From NCBI RefSeq assembly GCF_036711975.1, contig NC_091971.1, positions 627,501 through 691,500 of the forward strand: 64,000 bases of DNA. The letters are read 5' to 3'. The notes beneath the pieces were generated by a model. That model was given only the letters and a program-made list of their open reading frames with translations. It was not told the DNA's origin and searched no databases. Both the position numbers and the translations under genes were made by a program. Each line of letters starts with the position of its first letter. Within the stretch, counting starts at the first letter, position 1. Below are positions 54,754 through 64,000 of this stretch, in pieces. Source of the stretch: Onthophagus taurus (lineage: Eukaryota > Arthropoda > Insecta > Coleoptera > Scarabaeidae).

Positions 54754-55701
54754 TATCTATAGATATAAAGAATATAGATTCGATTCACAATTTTTTATTT
54801 AATTAATCAATACTAAACAACTTATTACCTATTCTTCCCTTATTTTAACGAAAATAACGGTACCGCTTAACGGAAATGTATGAATCGTACGAATATTACA
54901 GTTTATGATGACAGTTTGAGGTTAAGTTTCCTTATAATTTTTTTTAAGGTTAGATTATAATAATTTTGAGTTTTGTAGATAATAAATAGATATTTAATTA
55001 AATTGATAAGTTTTGACCTTAATAAATAATTGAAATCGTTCAATACATTTATTGATTTTTTTTTAATTTATTTTTTATCTAAATAAATAAAAATAGATAT
55101 TTAATTAAAAAATGTTTAATTCAAGTTTAATTATTATCACATACTTTATAATGTTAAATGTATTTATATAGTAAATTGATAAATACGATTGATTAAATTA
55201 AAATGTCCTGCAAATTACCAAAAAAAAAATGTATTTAAAAAAATTTCAAAATTTTATTTGAAATGTCCTATTCTGCCATCTGTGGTCATTCTACTAAACT
55301 TATTATTAAGTTGTAAATTATTATATCAATTATTATCAATTTATTATTTATATCAACATTATAATTAATAAATCACATATATAAAATCACTTTTACATCG
55401 CTAAATCAATTAATTTTATTTTTATTTGATTACAACTACATTTAAAAGTTGCGACATCTATGATTTTTTAGCCAAATCGTTATAGGTTACCTTTCTCTTT
55501 CCCTCCTGACATCGATAAATATAAAACAGATCATTCGTTCTCTCTTTAATGTGATGATTGTTCGACTTATCTCTGTCCCAATTGTCAGAATTGTCAAGTT
55601 GACGCATAAGTTAGAAGTGTTTGTCTTTTGTAACTTTTTTATATATGTAATAAATGCGTTACTAACAAATATAGTCAAAATTAGACAATAACGTAGTAAA
55701 A
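54754..55701. other. Divergent intergenic region between the E2 gene and Ykt6
   Basis: AT-rich. A CATCGATAAATATAAAA stretch near 55,511 includes a DRE-like ATCGATA about 190 bp before the Ykt6 start. CCATCTGTGG near 55,278 and CGACATCTATG near 55,452 resemble the recurring CGCCATCTAT motif. No genes seen. Confidence 0.4.
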
Positions 55702-56414
55702 ATGGTTAAAATCTATGCTTTAAGCATTCTATACAAAGAGCCGAACGCAGCTAAACATCTCAAATCCGCTTTCGAGTTACAATGTTTCGGATACTTTCAA
55801 CGGGGTTCCATACAAGAATTTATGGCGTTTTTTAGTAAAACGATTGTTGAAAGAACGCAAATCGCATCACGCCAATCAGTTAAAGAAAGCGGTACGTTTA
55901 GATTAGAAGTAGGTTATGTTAGAATTCATTTGAAATTCTTTTTAAGAGTATATGTGTCACGTTTATGTGCGTGGTGATAATTTAGCTGGAGTAGTGATTT
56001 GCGATCAAGAATACAATTCCAGAGTGGCCCATACACTTATAACGAAAGTTTTGGATGAGTTTACGCAAAAATATCCATCGACAACTTGGAATTCTTTAAC
56101 AGAGCGTGATACAAACTTTCCTGAATTAAACGTTTCATTAGCTAAATATCAAAATCCGAGAGAAGCGGACGCTATTACTAAAATACAAGAGGATTTAGAT
56201 GAAACTAAAATTATTTTGGTGAGAAATAATAATTATTTACCAACATATATTTTTTAATTTATTTTTGTTGTTTTAGCATAATACTATTGGTGCTGTTCTT
56301 GAACGTGGAGAAAAATTGGACGATTTAATACAAAAATCTGAAGGTTTAAGTACACAGTCGAAAGCTTTTTATAAAACTGCAAAAAAAGCAAATAGTTGTT
56401 GTAGTTTTACTTAA
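55702..56414 (+). CDS. Ykt6: Ykt6, lipid-anchored R-SNARE
   Basis: Longin-domain R-SNARE acting in Golgi, endosome and autophagosome fusion. Exons 55702-55891, 55947-56218, 56277-56414 join to 600 nt (199 aa), the normal length. The longin domain covers about 1-130 ([37 protein letters not shown]). YQNPREAD marks the linker. The SNARE motif follows ([20 protein letters not shown]) with the zero-layer Arg in [11 protein letters not shown]. The C terminus NSCCSFT keeps the palmitoylation Cys followed by a CaaX box (CSFT), so farnesylation is expected. Shorter frames running past donors were discarded. Confidence 0.96.
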
Positions 56415-56905
56415 AAAAATTAATATTTAAAAAGGAATAAGGCAAACAAATATTGTAGTAAATGTTCAATACTGTGAAATGTTATATAATATGAATACCT
56501 AAGCTCTTTTTATATGTGTCTATTTATTGTATGCATATATCCACGATATATTACAAAAAAAAAGTAATAAACTTTATTTCTATTGTTTAATAATTATGAG
56601 ATTCTTTTGTTATAATTTTTTATTAAGAATTAAACAATATTTGGCCTCAAATGTTAAATGTGTATGTAAATTGGTGTATAAAAATGTGCCTATATAATGT
56701 TAATAACGTCGATGGAATGTTTAAATAATACTTAATTTTAATATGGTTGTTAACATTCCTTTTAAACAATTTTATTTTTATTTATTTTATTATTTTTGGA
56801 AATAAATACGAAAATCAACAATCAAGTTTTGTTTTACTTAATCAAATCAACAATAAAAACGAGTTTTTTATAAATACAAATAAATTTGTAATGTAATCAA
56901 AACAT
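56415..56905. other. Convergent 3' region between Ykt6 and TMEM222
   Basis: AT-rich 3'UTR sequence with AATAAA-type signals on both strands (for example AATAAA near 56,566 on + and TTTATT near 56,902 for the minus gene). No other feature. Confidence 0.5.
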
Positions 56906-57421
56906 TTATTTTACAGTTAAAGCAATCACGATAATAATCGATACAATTATTAAAAACGGCAACCAAGTCTTCAAAAATCCCCCAAATCCAACATATTTCC
57001 CATAAATTAAACACATAATACATAATTTAACCATATTCCAACTCATAGAGTTATCATAACGCATTAAATTTAATGCTGTAGCAACATGAGAATGACAATT
57101 ATCACAACACAAATTGTGCATTCGTCCTTTATATATATCAGAAGCTTCTAAAACTGCTTCATCCCAACCTGATGGACCACCCCTTGCTTTCGATGGAGTT
57201 AATTGCCAGTATTTTGTTGGTCGACCAAAAGCCATATTGTCTTCCGATACATGGTATGGTCCGGCAAAATCTCGAATGACACCCGATGACATGCATACTC
57301 CCATGTGACCGATCATGGGGAAGAGCCAGGTAAGAATAGGAATTGGTGTCCATACTATGCAATAGGGGTATCTGTCTTTATTAAAATCCATGACTGGGGC
57401 TAAATCCGGATCGGAAATCAT
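56906..57421 (-). CDS. TMEM222-like membrane protein (DUF778/RTE1 family)
   Basis: Uninterrupted frame of 171 aa starting MISDPDLAPVMDFNKDRYPY. It carries the family's conserved blocks: YCIVWTPIPILTWLFPMIGH, then SGVIRDFAGPYHVSEDNMAF, GRPTKYWQL, then HNLCCDNCHSHVATALNLM with the CCxNCHSH cluster, and two C-terminal hydrophobic segments. Human TMEM222 is somewhat longer at the N terminus. The function of the family is poorly defined; the plant relative RTE1 modulates the ethylene receptor. The stop of the upstream same-strand gene is 164 bp away. Confidence 0.92.
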   Translation of the reverse strand: MISDPDLAPVMDFNKDRYPYCIVWTPIPILTWLFPMIGHMGVCMSSGVIRDFAGPYHVSEDNMAFGRPTKYWQLTPSKARGGPSGWDEAVLEASDIYKGRMHNLCCDNCHSHVATALNLMRYDNSMSWNMVKLCIMCLIYGKYVGFGGFLKTWLPFLIIVSIIIVIALTVK

Positions 57422-57585
57422 TTATAAACGTATTAACGATATTTTTCTTGATACATTTAAAATTTTATTAAAACACTTTTAGGTTATTTTTTATTGATTT
57501 ACCAGTTGTCATATAGTTTGACATTGAAAATTATAGATGGTGTTGTACATCTTTTAAATTTTAATTTCCTTTTAAATTTTAAAAG

Positions 57586-57909
57586 TTATTTAATATCATC
57601 GTCATAAAAGTCCGGTAGCGCATGTGGGTGATCTGTTATATTTTGATTCGTTTTTCGTTTCTTGTTATAACACATTCGTATCTCACTAATTTGTTCACTG
57701 GTCAAACCAAACCGTGGAAAATGTATGTTTGGATAGATTTTTTTACGAAAATGTTCTTTTAACGACTGCCACGTACGATCACTTATGTGCGATTCCATTT
57801 CTTGCCAAAAAACAGCACCTTTTAATCGCGCACATCCTTGATGATCAATTATAAAATCAACTATTTGTTTTTCTTCGTAAGGCATGTACGGCTTTCCCAT
57901 TCCAACCAT
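57586..57909 (-). CDS. Stand-alone Rap1-type Myb domain protein (TERF2IP-like), 107 aa
   Basis: A single intact frame. Residues 6-62 match the Myb domain of RAP1/TERF2IP: YMPYEEKQIVDFIIDHQGCA, then VFWQEMESH, then RTWQSLKEHFRKKIYPNI. The Trp-Gln-Ser-Leu-Lys block is characteristic. The rest is short, basic (NKKRKTNQ) and ends in an acidic DFYDDDIK. Vertebrate RAP1 is about 400 aa with BRCT and C-terminal interaction domains, which are absent here. Role is unknown; it may bind DNA or protein at telomeres or promoters. The neighbouring TMEM222 lies downstream on the same strand. Confidence 0.75.
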   Translation of the reverse strand: MVGMGKPYMPYEEKQIVDFIIDHQGCARLKGAVFWQEMESHISDRTWQSLKEHFRKKIYPNIHFPRFGLTSEQISEIRMCYNKKRKTNQNITDHPHALPDFYDDDIK

Positions 57910-58870
57910 TATTGAACAAAAGTTATGTATTTTTTAACGTAGGTATTATTTAACACAATTCACAGGCGCACAAAAATCAGTTTTGGCGCGGGATCTCCAC
58001 TGACACATTTCTGTGTTTTAGGTTAGGTTGCTGACATCTGGATTATTAATGTATTATTTGAGATTTAATCACTTTTACTTGCAGTAGTTCAATTTAATTG
58101 TAGGAAATCAGTTTTTCTTAGAAACAAATAGCTATCCTAGACTAGTGGTAGCTAACAACAAATTTTACCTCCGAAAACGAAAAACCTACCAGAACTTAAC
58201 TTTTGATTTGTAGAAAATTTGATTTTTGTTTTATTATTTAATAGATGGCGGTGTACTATTAATTTTAGTAAAATTTTAGTTATTTAATATTTCAGCTTAA
58301 ATTTGTTAATTGTTAATAGATGGCGCCACTCTATATTGATTTGATAGAAACTTTAGAATGAGTTCAAAATGATTTTATTTTCTTATTAAGATGTTGTTCA
58401 AACGCAAATAAAGATTAAAGTGCACGTTCTATTTTGGTCACAAAGACCTTGGCAATGGTCTTGAACAGTTTAATTTTAAAATCGCAAACATTCCTTTGAA
58501 AATTGACCAAATGATAACATTTTTATGCTTTAAACAACCAAAGCAAAAAGGACACTTTCAATTGCATTAAAATTGAAAATAAATTAGATAAAATTATAAA
58601 AAAATAAATAAATTAGATGTTTTAGTATGCATAACAAGTCATATAATAAAAAGATTAAAAAATGTTTAATATCGACGACGGTCGAGGTTATCATATGCAG
58701 GCAAACTTGGTCAAAACTTCTTGCGAATAAGACGCTTGATAGAACCAGATGGGGAACAAGTTTTTTTTTGTGTTATCCAAAATAAAAATATAAAAAAAAG
58801 AATATGAGAGCAAAGGTAAGTTACAAAATATCGAACATTTGTAAGAATGCACGCTGTGTGCACTGATATT
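57910..58870. other. Divergent intergenic region with two TAGATGGCG motifs
   Basis: AT-rich. AATAGATGGCGGTGTACTAT near 58,242 and AATAGATGGCGCCACTCTAT near 58,314 lie 72 bp apart, the densest site of this motif in the window. No coding sequence recognised before the ATG at 58,871. A minus-strand frame at 58,711-58,917 overlaps the next gene's first exon and is not credible. Confidence 0.45.
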
Positions 58871-60471
58871 ATGAATTCTGTTGGTGGTTGTGTTGAAAAA
58901 TTAAAGCTTTCAGGCATGGGGTCTAATTTAAATGAAAATTCTATTGATGAAAATTCACCATCACTTATATATTCGGTAAGAACATCGAATTATTAATTTG
59001 TTTCATATTTATGACAAATATTTAATTTCCAGATAGGAATAATAACAGATAGTCCAGAAAATCCCGAAAATGTAACCCATTTCAGCGTAACAACCGCCTT
59101 GACTTACTGCAAAACAAAAATTTTAAAACCTTATTTAAGATTTTTGTGCATCACCGGTTTAAGATCATTCGTCGCTGATTCTTCCGATCGTTTCACATTG
59201 AAAGGATGTTGTTGTCACCTTTACATAATTGCTTTATTAATTTTAATCATTTTGGGTTATTTACTCCAATACACAGCGTGTTTTCGGCGGGATCGTGGTT
59301 TTTGTTATCTTATTATTCAATCAGAAACAGGAACTAATTTGTTATCCGATGAAGAACGTTTTAAAACTGTTTGCGAAGAATCTATCATTTTTAGTTATGG
59401 AATACCTCATATTTTACATTTTTTTGGTTATGCACACGCTTTCCATGTTTTTAGATCATCGAATGATGACCAACTTCCAAGTTTAATGGAATCTGTAAGA
59501 AATTATTTTATTTATAATTTAAATTTCTTGAAGTAATCTTTTTTTAATTAGGTGTTTTTAACATTAACAAATTTAAGTAATGGATTTCAAAGTCAAAAGA
59601 AATTGGTTCGAATGTTATGGATTTTTGTTGCTATAAATATTTTATGGATGATTTCATCTTTATCCGCCGTTATGGTTATGATGTTGGATGGAACTATTGA
59701 GTTTAAATGGATCAATTATAAGTATTTAATAAACGATTTTTATTAATTTTATAAATTTCATTAATTTTTTTAGCGACACCAATATTGTTTTAATTTTAAA
59801 ATTGTTATTAGTGCTTTCAACGTTATGTCACGATGTCGTTCAAGCGACTGTTATATCAAATTATTGTCTTCAAGCGCAATTATTAACGAATTACGTGCGA
59901 TTTCTTAAAGAGAAATTGCTTCAACATTCGGTTTTAGCGATGGAATGGATGCGAGATATGGAAGAATTTAAAAAACTTTTACATTTTTTAAATGCCAAAT
60001 TATCTCCGTCCGTTTGTATTTTTACACTTTTAAACGTATCCAGGAGTATAACAGGAACTTTATGGTTGTTTAATTTAGATAATGTCGATAGAACAAATTC
60101 CCACACTTTCTGGATTTGTCTCATTAACATCTTACTTTGGGTCGTTTTAGCTTTATCGCCTTTTATTCAAGTAATATTTGAAACATAATTTTTTTTTTAA
60201 TTTAATTTTCCGGTTTTAGGCTGCAAGATTAACCAATTCTTGTTATGAAATAAGGGGTGTTGGTCATGAATTACGAGCAAGACCATATCCGGTTCATTCT
60301 TTACATAATGATAACTCAAGGCAATTAGATACATTAATGTTATATTCTTCTACATTAAAATATAAAGCTACCTTATTTGGATTAAGCATTAAACTTTGTT
60401 ACATTTATTTTTTGCTAACGGCTACTTCATTGTTGATACTTGCATTAGGTCAATTGCATTATCTTAAATAA
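58871..60471 (+). CDS. Multi-pass membrane protein, gustatory-receptor-like
   Basis: Exons 58871-58975, 59033-59494, 59552-59721, 59774-60170, 60220-60471 join in phase to 1,386 nt (461 aa). About seven hydrophobic segments are visible, including LYIIALLILIILGYLLQY, WIFVAINILWMISSLSAVMV, IVLILKLLLVLSTL and a last helix YIYFLLTATSLLILALGQLH. The layout (polar N terminus, loops of variable length, last helix at the extreme C terminus) fits the insect gustatory-receptor/Grl superfamily. The usual TYhhhhhQF signature is not obvious (here SLLILALGQLHYL). No peptide hormone or enzyme motif was seen. Membrane protein certain; family tentative. Confidence 0.7.
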
Positions 60472-60782
60472 TTTATTTTTGATTTTATGTTTATGTTTTT
60501 AATATTAAAAGAAATAAAGCATCAATATCCTACTCATCTCTTTATTTATCCCTCAAAAAAATGTATTTATAATAGTATCTCTTGTAACGATTAATCACAA
60601 GCTTTCTACGTTTATACATTTTTTAAATTAACAAAACATCTTCATCTATACATAGCATAGCTCTAATTACAAGATATAGATGAAATGTAGCATTCTATTT
60701 CAAAAATTAAATTATTATTATAATAATTTTGTTTATTATGTCTTCAAAATAATCGTTTTTGGGGGCATCATATCGACTTTGA
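60472..60782. other. Convergent 3' region
   Basis: AT-rich 3' flank of the receptor-like gene (AATAAA near 60,513) and of the minus-strand small gene. No other feature. Confidence 0.5.
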
Positions 60783-61095
60783 TTAACGACGTCTCTGCTC
60801 GAGGAGTTGCTTCAAACTGAAGGAGGACACTCCGAAGCCAATCGCAGCGATAAACAAAGCAGTAGGATAAAGTAATCTGTTATCGTAGATTATTGGGGGG
60901 TTGCTTGGAATTTTCTGTTAAAAAAATAATCTTTAAATATCTTATCTTTTACTTAAAATAAATTAAAATTTAAAACGTTACATAACCTAACCTTAAAAAA
61001 TTAGATTTAGCTTCGAATTAAAAACATTATGTAAAAGTACTTACTTGTGGTACAGTTAACCGTACGGCCAAATTTAATGTTGAAAACACTTTCAT
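60783..61095 (-). CDS. Small single-pass membrane protein, 60 aa (uncharacterised)
   Basis: Two coding exons, 61045-61095 and 60783-60914, with an exact GTAAGT donor and a TTTTTTTAACAG acceptor. The frame begins MKVFSTLNLAVRLTVPQ, continues KIPSNPPIIYDNRLLYPTAL and ends after the hydrophobic FIAAIGFGVSSFSLKQLLEQ with RRR. A basic, Asp/Glu-free N terminus followed by one membrane span fits a small mitochondrial inner-membrane protein (respiratory-chain accessory subunit size). I could not match it to a named subunit. An acceptor just upstream (ATTGATTAG at about 61,111) suggests a further 5' non-coding exon. Confidence 0.6.
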
Positions 61096-61359
61096 CCTAC
61101 GTCGTGATGCCCTAATCAATAAATAAATTCGTTTATGACAATCCTTTTCATCTAACCTCAAAAAATCGATTCACTCCTAGTTTTATTTTTTTTTAATAAA
61201 AAACAATTAAATGGTACGTTTTAACTGTTTATTTCTTTACGTATTTTTTAGTTTGTTTAATAAAATATAAACAAACCATTAAATAACTCAAAAAATCGAG
61301 TTAAATAACATTTTCGACCTAACCTCAATTACGATCTGTCAAAGTTTGCACGAGTTCTG

Positions 61360-61710
61360 GCACTTTCGAGAGACTTTGGTCCTTTTAAATGAAACACTGA
61401 CGTTTTAATCTGATTTAAATTTTATTAGAGCAGAGTGAGGAGTAGTAAAAGATAACACGGGTCAATTAACGAACGCAAATTCGTTGTGAAATCAATAGAA
61501 ATGCGCCGCCGTTGCAACACTCACCTGGTAAACCAACGGCGCCGAACGGTGTTGTTCAAAAGAAAGGATGAATGCAAGGAGTTGCTGAACTAAAAACGGC
61601 TACAACAACCAAGCCAATTGCGGCGACCCCGGCTGTTATACCACGTTATACGCGAATGAAAATTTTTGAAAGCCAAGGTCTAAGTTTACCGAGACAAAAA
61701 TAACCTTCGA
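61360..61710. promoter_or_regulatory. GC-richer segment: likely 5' exon/promoter, with a 43-codon frame
   Basis: Less AT-rich than its surroundings. The minus strand carries a perfect-looking donor (CCAG|GTGAGT near 61,523), which would suit a non-coding first exon of the 60-aa gene. The plus strand carries an ORF 61,572-61,703 starting MQGVAELKTATTTKPIAATP, basic and without acidic clusters. Its reverse strand is also open and hydrophobic, so coding direction is ambiguous. Function unknown. Confidence 0.35.
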
Positions 61711-62308
61711 AAAAATCTTGTTTTAAATTCGAAACGTAAAAAGCGAAAATAAATTTGTACGTTCTTTTATTACGCTTTGTTTTTTTAATAAATTGTTTAT
61801 TAACCTTTCCACATGCAATTTTTGAATCACCGCCAGGTTATTTACAGGTGCTTTTAGATGATTGAGGTCAAGAGGTTATCCCCTGATGTGGTCAACTTGA
61901 ATTTGTACATGCAAGACTAGACTGTAAACTGTAAACAATTTGATAACCCACATTACATGTATTGAACTTCACAGTGAAGATCTTGGAAAAATTCTTTAAA
62001 AAAATTGTTATTAAAACAGTAAAATACGTTTCAAATTGAGTGTATGTATAAAATGGATTTTTCTTAAATCCAATAGACGCAAAGTTACGTAATTATTTAA
62101 TAGGATCTTTACCATGTATTATTGCGAAATTCTCTTTTTTTAAATAATCTCCAGTAATTTCCAAGCGCGTGTAAATATTTACAGAGTTCATTAATAAACG
62201 ATTATATTTTATTTTAGTTATAATCATGTTTTGATTATCATTACTGGAAAAATACTACACATTTTTTTTCCATAAATACTCCACCTAATATGCTCTAAAA
62301 AATCTTTA
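61711..62308. other. Intergenic AT-rich DNA downstream of DDX52
   Basis: No coding signal or recognised repeat. Presumably the 3'UTR of the minus-strand helicase on its right side. Confidence 0.5.
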
Positions 62309-63934
62309 TTAATCAAAATTCTTTTTTACAATATAACTATTCACTCTTCTTTTCTCATTTTTCTTCCATTTATCCTTCCTGATTGCTTCATAAACAGGCG
62401 TTGTGGTAATATCTTTTCGTTTTGGAGCAGAATTTTTCAATTTCTTCACTTCCTTCTTGTTCTGTTTCTTCAAGCTTAACATAAACTCAGGTACTTCTTG
62501 CCCGGATTGCTTAATAACATGCGCGATACTTCTCAAATTAACGGTATCTTCGTTTGTAAAATAGGTTATTGCTTTACCCTTTCTTCCAGCTCTTCCAGCA
62601 CGACCAATTCGATGAATATAAGCTATTGTTGATGGTGGAAAATCGTAATTAATAACTAAATTAACACCTTTAAAATCAACACCTCTCGCCATTAATTCAG
62701 TACAAATCAACACCCAAATTTTGCCCTCTCTAAAACATCTAATTGTGTTATCACGTTGTTGTTGAGTTCTATCAGAATGAATTGCATCAACGTTGATGCC
62801 ATCGTAAATGAGTTCGTTAAAAAGTTGTTGAGCTCGTTCTTTTGATTGAACAAATATTAATACGGGAGGATTAACACCAGTTCTTATTAAATTGCGCAAA
62901 GCTATTAATTTACCATCTTCGTTACCAACAAAAAGTAATTCTTGGTTAACATCTGAAGTTGCAGAGTTTCTTAATCCCACGGTAACTCGAATAAGTCCTT
63001 TTAAATTTTTAACGGAATATTTTGCAACAGTTGGGGTATAAGTTGCACTAAACATGGCTACTTTTTTATTAGGGTTTGTACAAGACGATACAATTTGATT
63101 AAGTTGTTCGCGAAAACTTCTGATACCATCTTCGAATAATTTATCAGCTTCATCAACAATTAACCACTCAATATTAGCTAAATTAATACCAGCAGGCTCT
63201 TGTTTTAATAAAAAGCAAATTCGGTTTGGTGTTGTTATTAAAATATCATATTTCCCACTACTTTTCGGACCATATTGAGTCAAGGCTTGTTTTATCTTAC
63301 TTATAACATGAACACGTAAGTTTCTACCTTCAGAAAGTCTTATGCATTCTTTTTGAGTTTGTTTAGCTAATTCTCTCGTTGGGCAAATAATTAAAGCTCG
63401 AAAACCTTTCCGCTTTGGTTTCTTTAACAAATGTATTATAGGTAACAAAAACGCAGCCGTTTTACCCGAACCTGTAGGTGCACAAGCCAAAATTTGTCTA
63501 TTCTCTAACATAATAGGAATAGCTTGTTTTTGAATAGAAGTAGGTTCGGAATATCCACAGGATTTAATATTTTCAATTAAATCATTACTCAATTTAAAGT
63601 CATCGAAAGTTTTCGCTGGTTCAGGTATATTTTTACCTACAACACTTATGTTGTTTTCATTTCTATATCTATTTATTTCTTCTTGGCGTAATAATTTTGA
63701 TTTACGTTCGATTTCATCATTAGTAAGGTCCCTTTTACGTTTTTTAGAAGAATGTTCTTCGGAATTTGTAGAAAATAAGGTTATGTTTTCATTCTCAGTT
63801 TTATTTTTTTCTTTTTGATCGATTATTTCTTCTTTTACCTCGATTTTTACTTGAACAGGACGGCTTTCTTTAGGTTTCTTCTTGTTAAAAACTGCACCTT
63901 TTGATAATTTTTTAAAAATATCGTATGCGTCCAT
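62309..63934 (-). CDS. DEAD-box RNA helicase DDX52 / Rok1
   Basis: Nucleolar ATP-dependent RNA helicase needed for 18S rRNA processing. Single uninterrupted frame of 541 aa beginning MDAYDIFKKLSKGAVFNKKK, typical of the Rok1/DDX52 N terminus. Motifs in order: Q motif (FDDFKLSNDLIENIKSCGY, then SIQKQAIP), Walker A (APTGSGKTAAF), PTRELAKQT, VDEADKLFE, FSATYTP, then the C-terminal RecA lobe with FVQSKERAQQLFNEL, ARGVDFKGVNLVINYDFPPS and HRIGRAGRAGRKG. All catalytic residues are present. The basic, Lys-rich tail (KRKDITTTP, KWKKNEKRR) is usual for the family. No intron within the coding region. Confidence 0.95.
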   Translation of the reverse strand: MDAYDIFKKLSKGAVFNKKKPKESRPVQVKIEVKEEIIDQKEKNKTENENITLFSTNSEEHSSKKRKRDLTNDEIERKSKLLRQEEINRYRNENNISVVGKNIPEPAKTFDDFKLSNDLIENIKSCGYSEPTSIQKQAIPIMLENRQILACAPTGSGKTAAFLLPIIHLLKKPKRKGFRALIICPTRELAKQTQKECIRLSEGRNLRVHVISKIKQALTQYGPKSSGKYDILITTPNRICFLLKQEPAGINLANIEWLIVDEADKLFEDGIRSFREQLNQIVSSCTNPNKKVAMFSATYTPTVAKYSVKNLKGLIRVTVGLRNSATSDVNQELLFVGNEDGKLIALRNLIRTGVNPPVLIFVQSKERAQQLFNELIYDGINVDAIHSDRTQQQRDNTIRCFREGKIWVLICTELMARGVDFKGVNLVINYDFPPSTIAYIHRIGRAGRAGRKGKAITYFTNEDTVNLRSIAHVIKQSGQEVPEFMLSLKKQNKKEVKKLKNSAPKRKDITTTPVYEAIRKDKWKKNEKRRVNSYIVKKNFD

Positions 63935-64000
63935 CGTGATAAAAGTGAGGTTATAATTTTTGACAATTACTATTTTTATAGGTTATGTTTACTTTTTAAA

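Noticed and set aside
58711-58917. 68-codon minus-strand frame with a hydrophobic run
   Set aside because: Antisense to the start of the receptor-like gene and without splice or homology support.
1-64000. CRISPR arrays, operons, prophage, bacterial features
   Set aside because: The sequence is clearly an intron-rich eukaryotic nuclear genome; tandem repeats here are palindromic interspersed elements, not spacer arrays.

Overview
The window is AT-rich eukaryotic DNA. Short GT-AG introns, the gene families present and the transposon content point to an insect, most likely a beetle; the order is inference. Eleven genes are read with confidence from spliced reading frames, and two small genes are weaker predictions.

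Layout. Positions 1-22,870 hold the microtubule minus-end protein Patronin/CAMSAP on the + strand: 20 coding exons, about 1,736 aa, with a candidate alternative first exon and a 5-kb nested transposon in one intron. Stam (ESCRT-0 adaptor, 8 exons, 584 aa) follows at 22,871-29,288, with a 4-kb foldback element in its sixth intron. From 29,300 to 33,450 the sequence is repeat-rich intergenic DNA. A long-chain fatty-acid transport protein/acyl-CoA synthetase (FATP, SLC27A-like, 696 aa) spans 33,456-47,359. Its 8.5-kb fifth intron is a transposon graveyard: a P-element-like foldback, a Penelope-like retroelement, an ACAGGGTGG foldback and a palindromic CTAGTTCTAG repeat family.

From 47,900 the window becomes gene-dense, with short intergenic gaps and alternating strands: an EF-hand-type rhomboid protease (-), a previously unrecognised 4-exon small single-pass membrane or secreted protein (-), RpS18 (+), an intronless Ubc13/UBE2N-like E2 (-), Ykt6 (+), TMEM222 (-), a 107-aa stand-alone Rap1-type Myb protein (-), a gustatory-receptor-like multi-pass membrane protein (+), a 60-aa single-pass protein (-) and the DEAD-box helicase DDX52/Rok1 (-).

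The genes do not form one pathway. Stam, Ykt6, Ubc13 and the rhomboid protease all belong broadly to trafficking or signalling, while RpS18 and DDX52 serve ribosomes, but the grouping is probably incidental. The novel material is the small spliced gene at 51,500-52,267, the alternative Patronin start exon, the diverged Ubc13 paralogue, the stand-alone Rap1 Myb protein and the layered palindromic mobile elements. Exon joins were derived by hand from splice consensus, phase and family knowledge; no alignment or database search was run.
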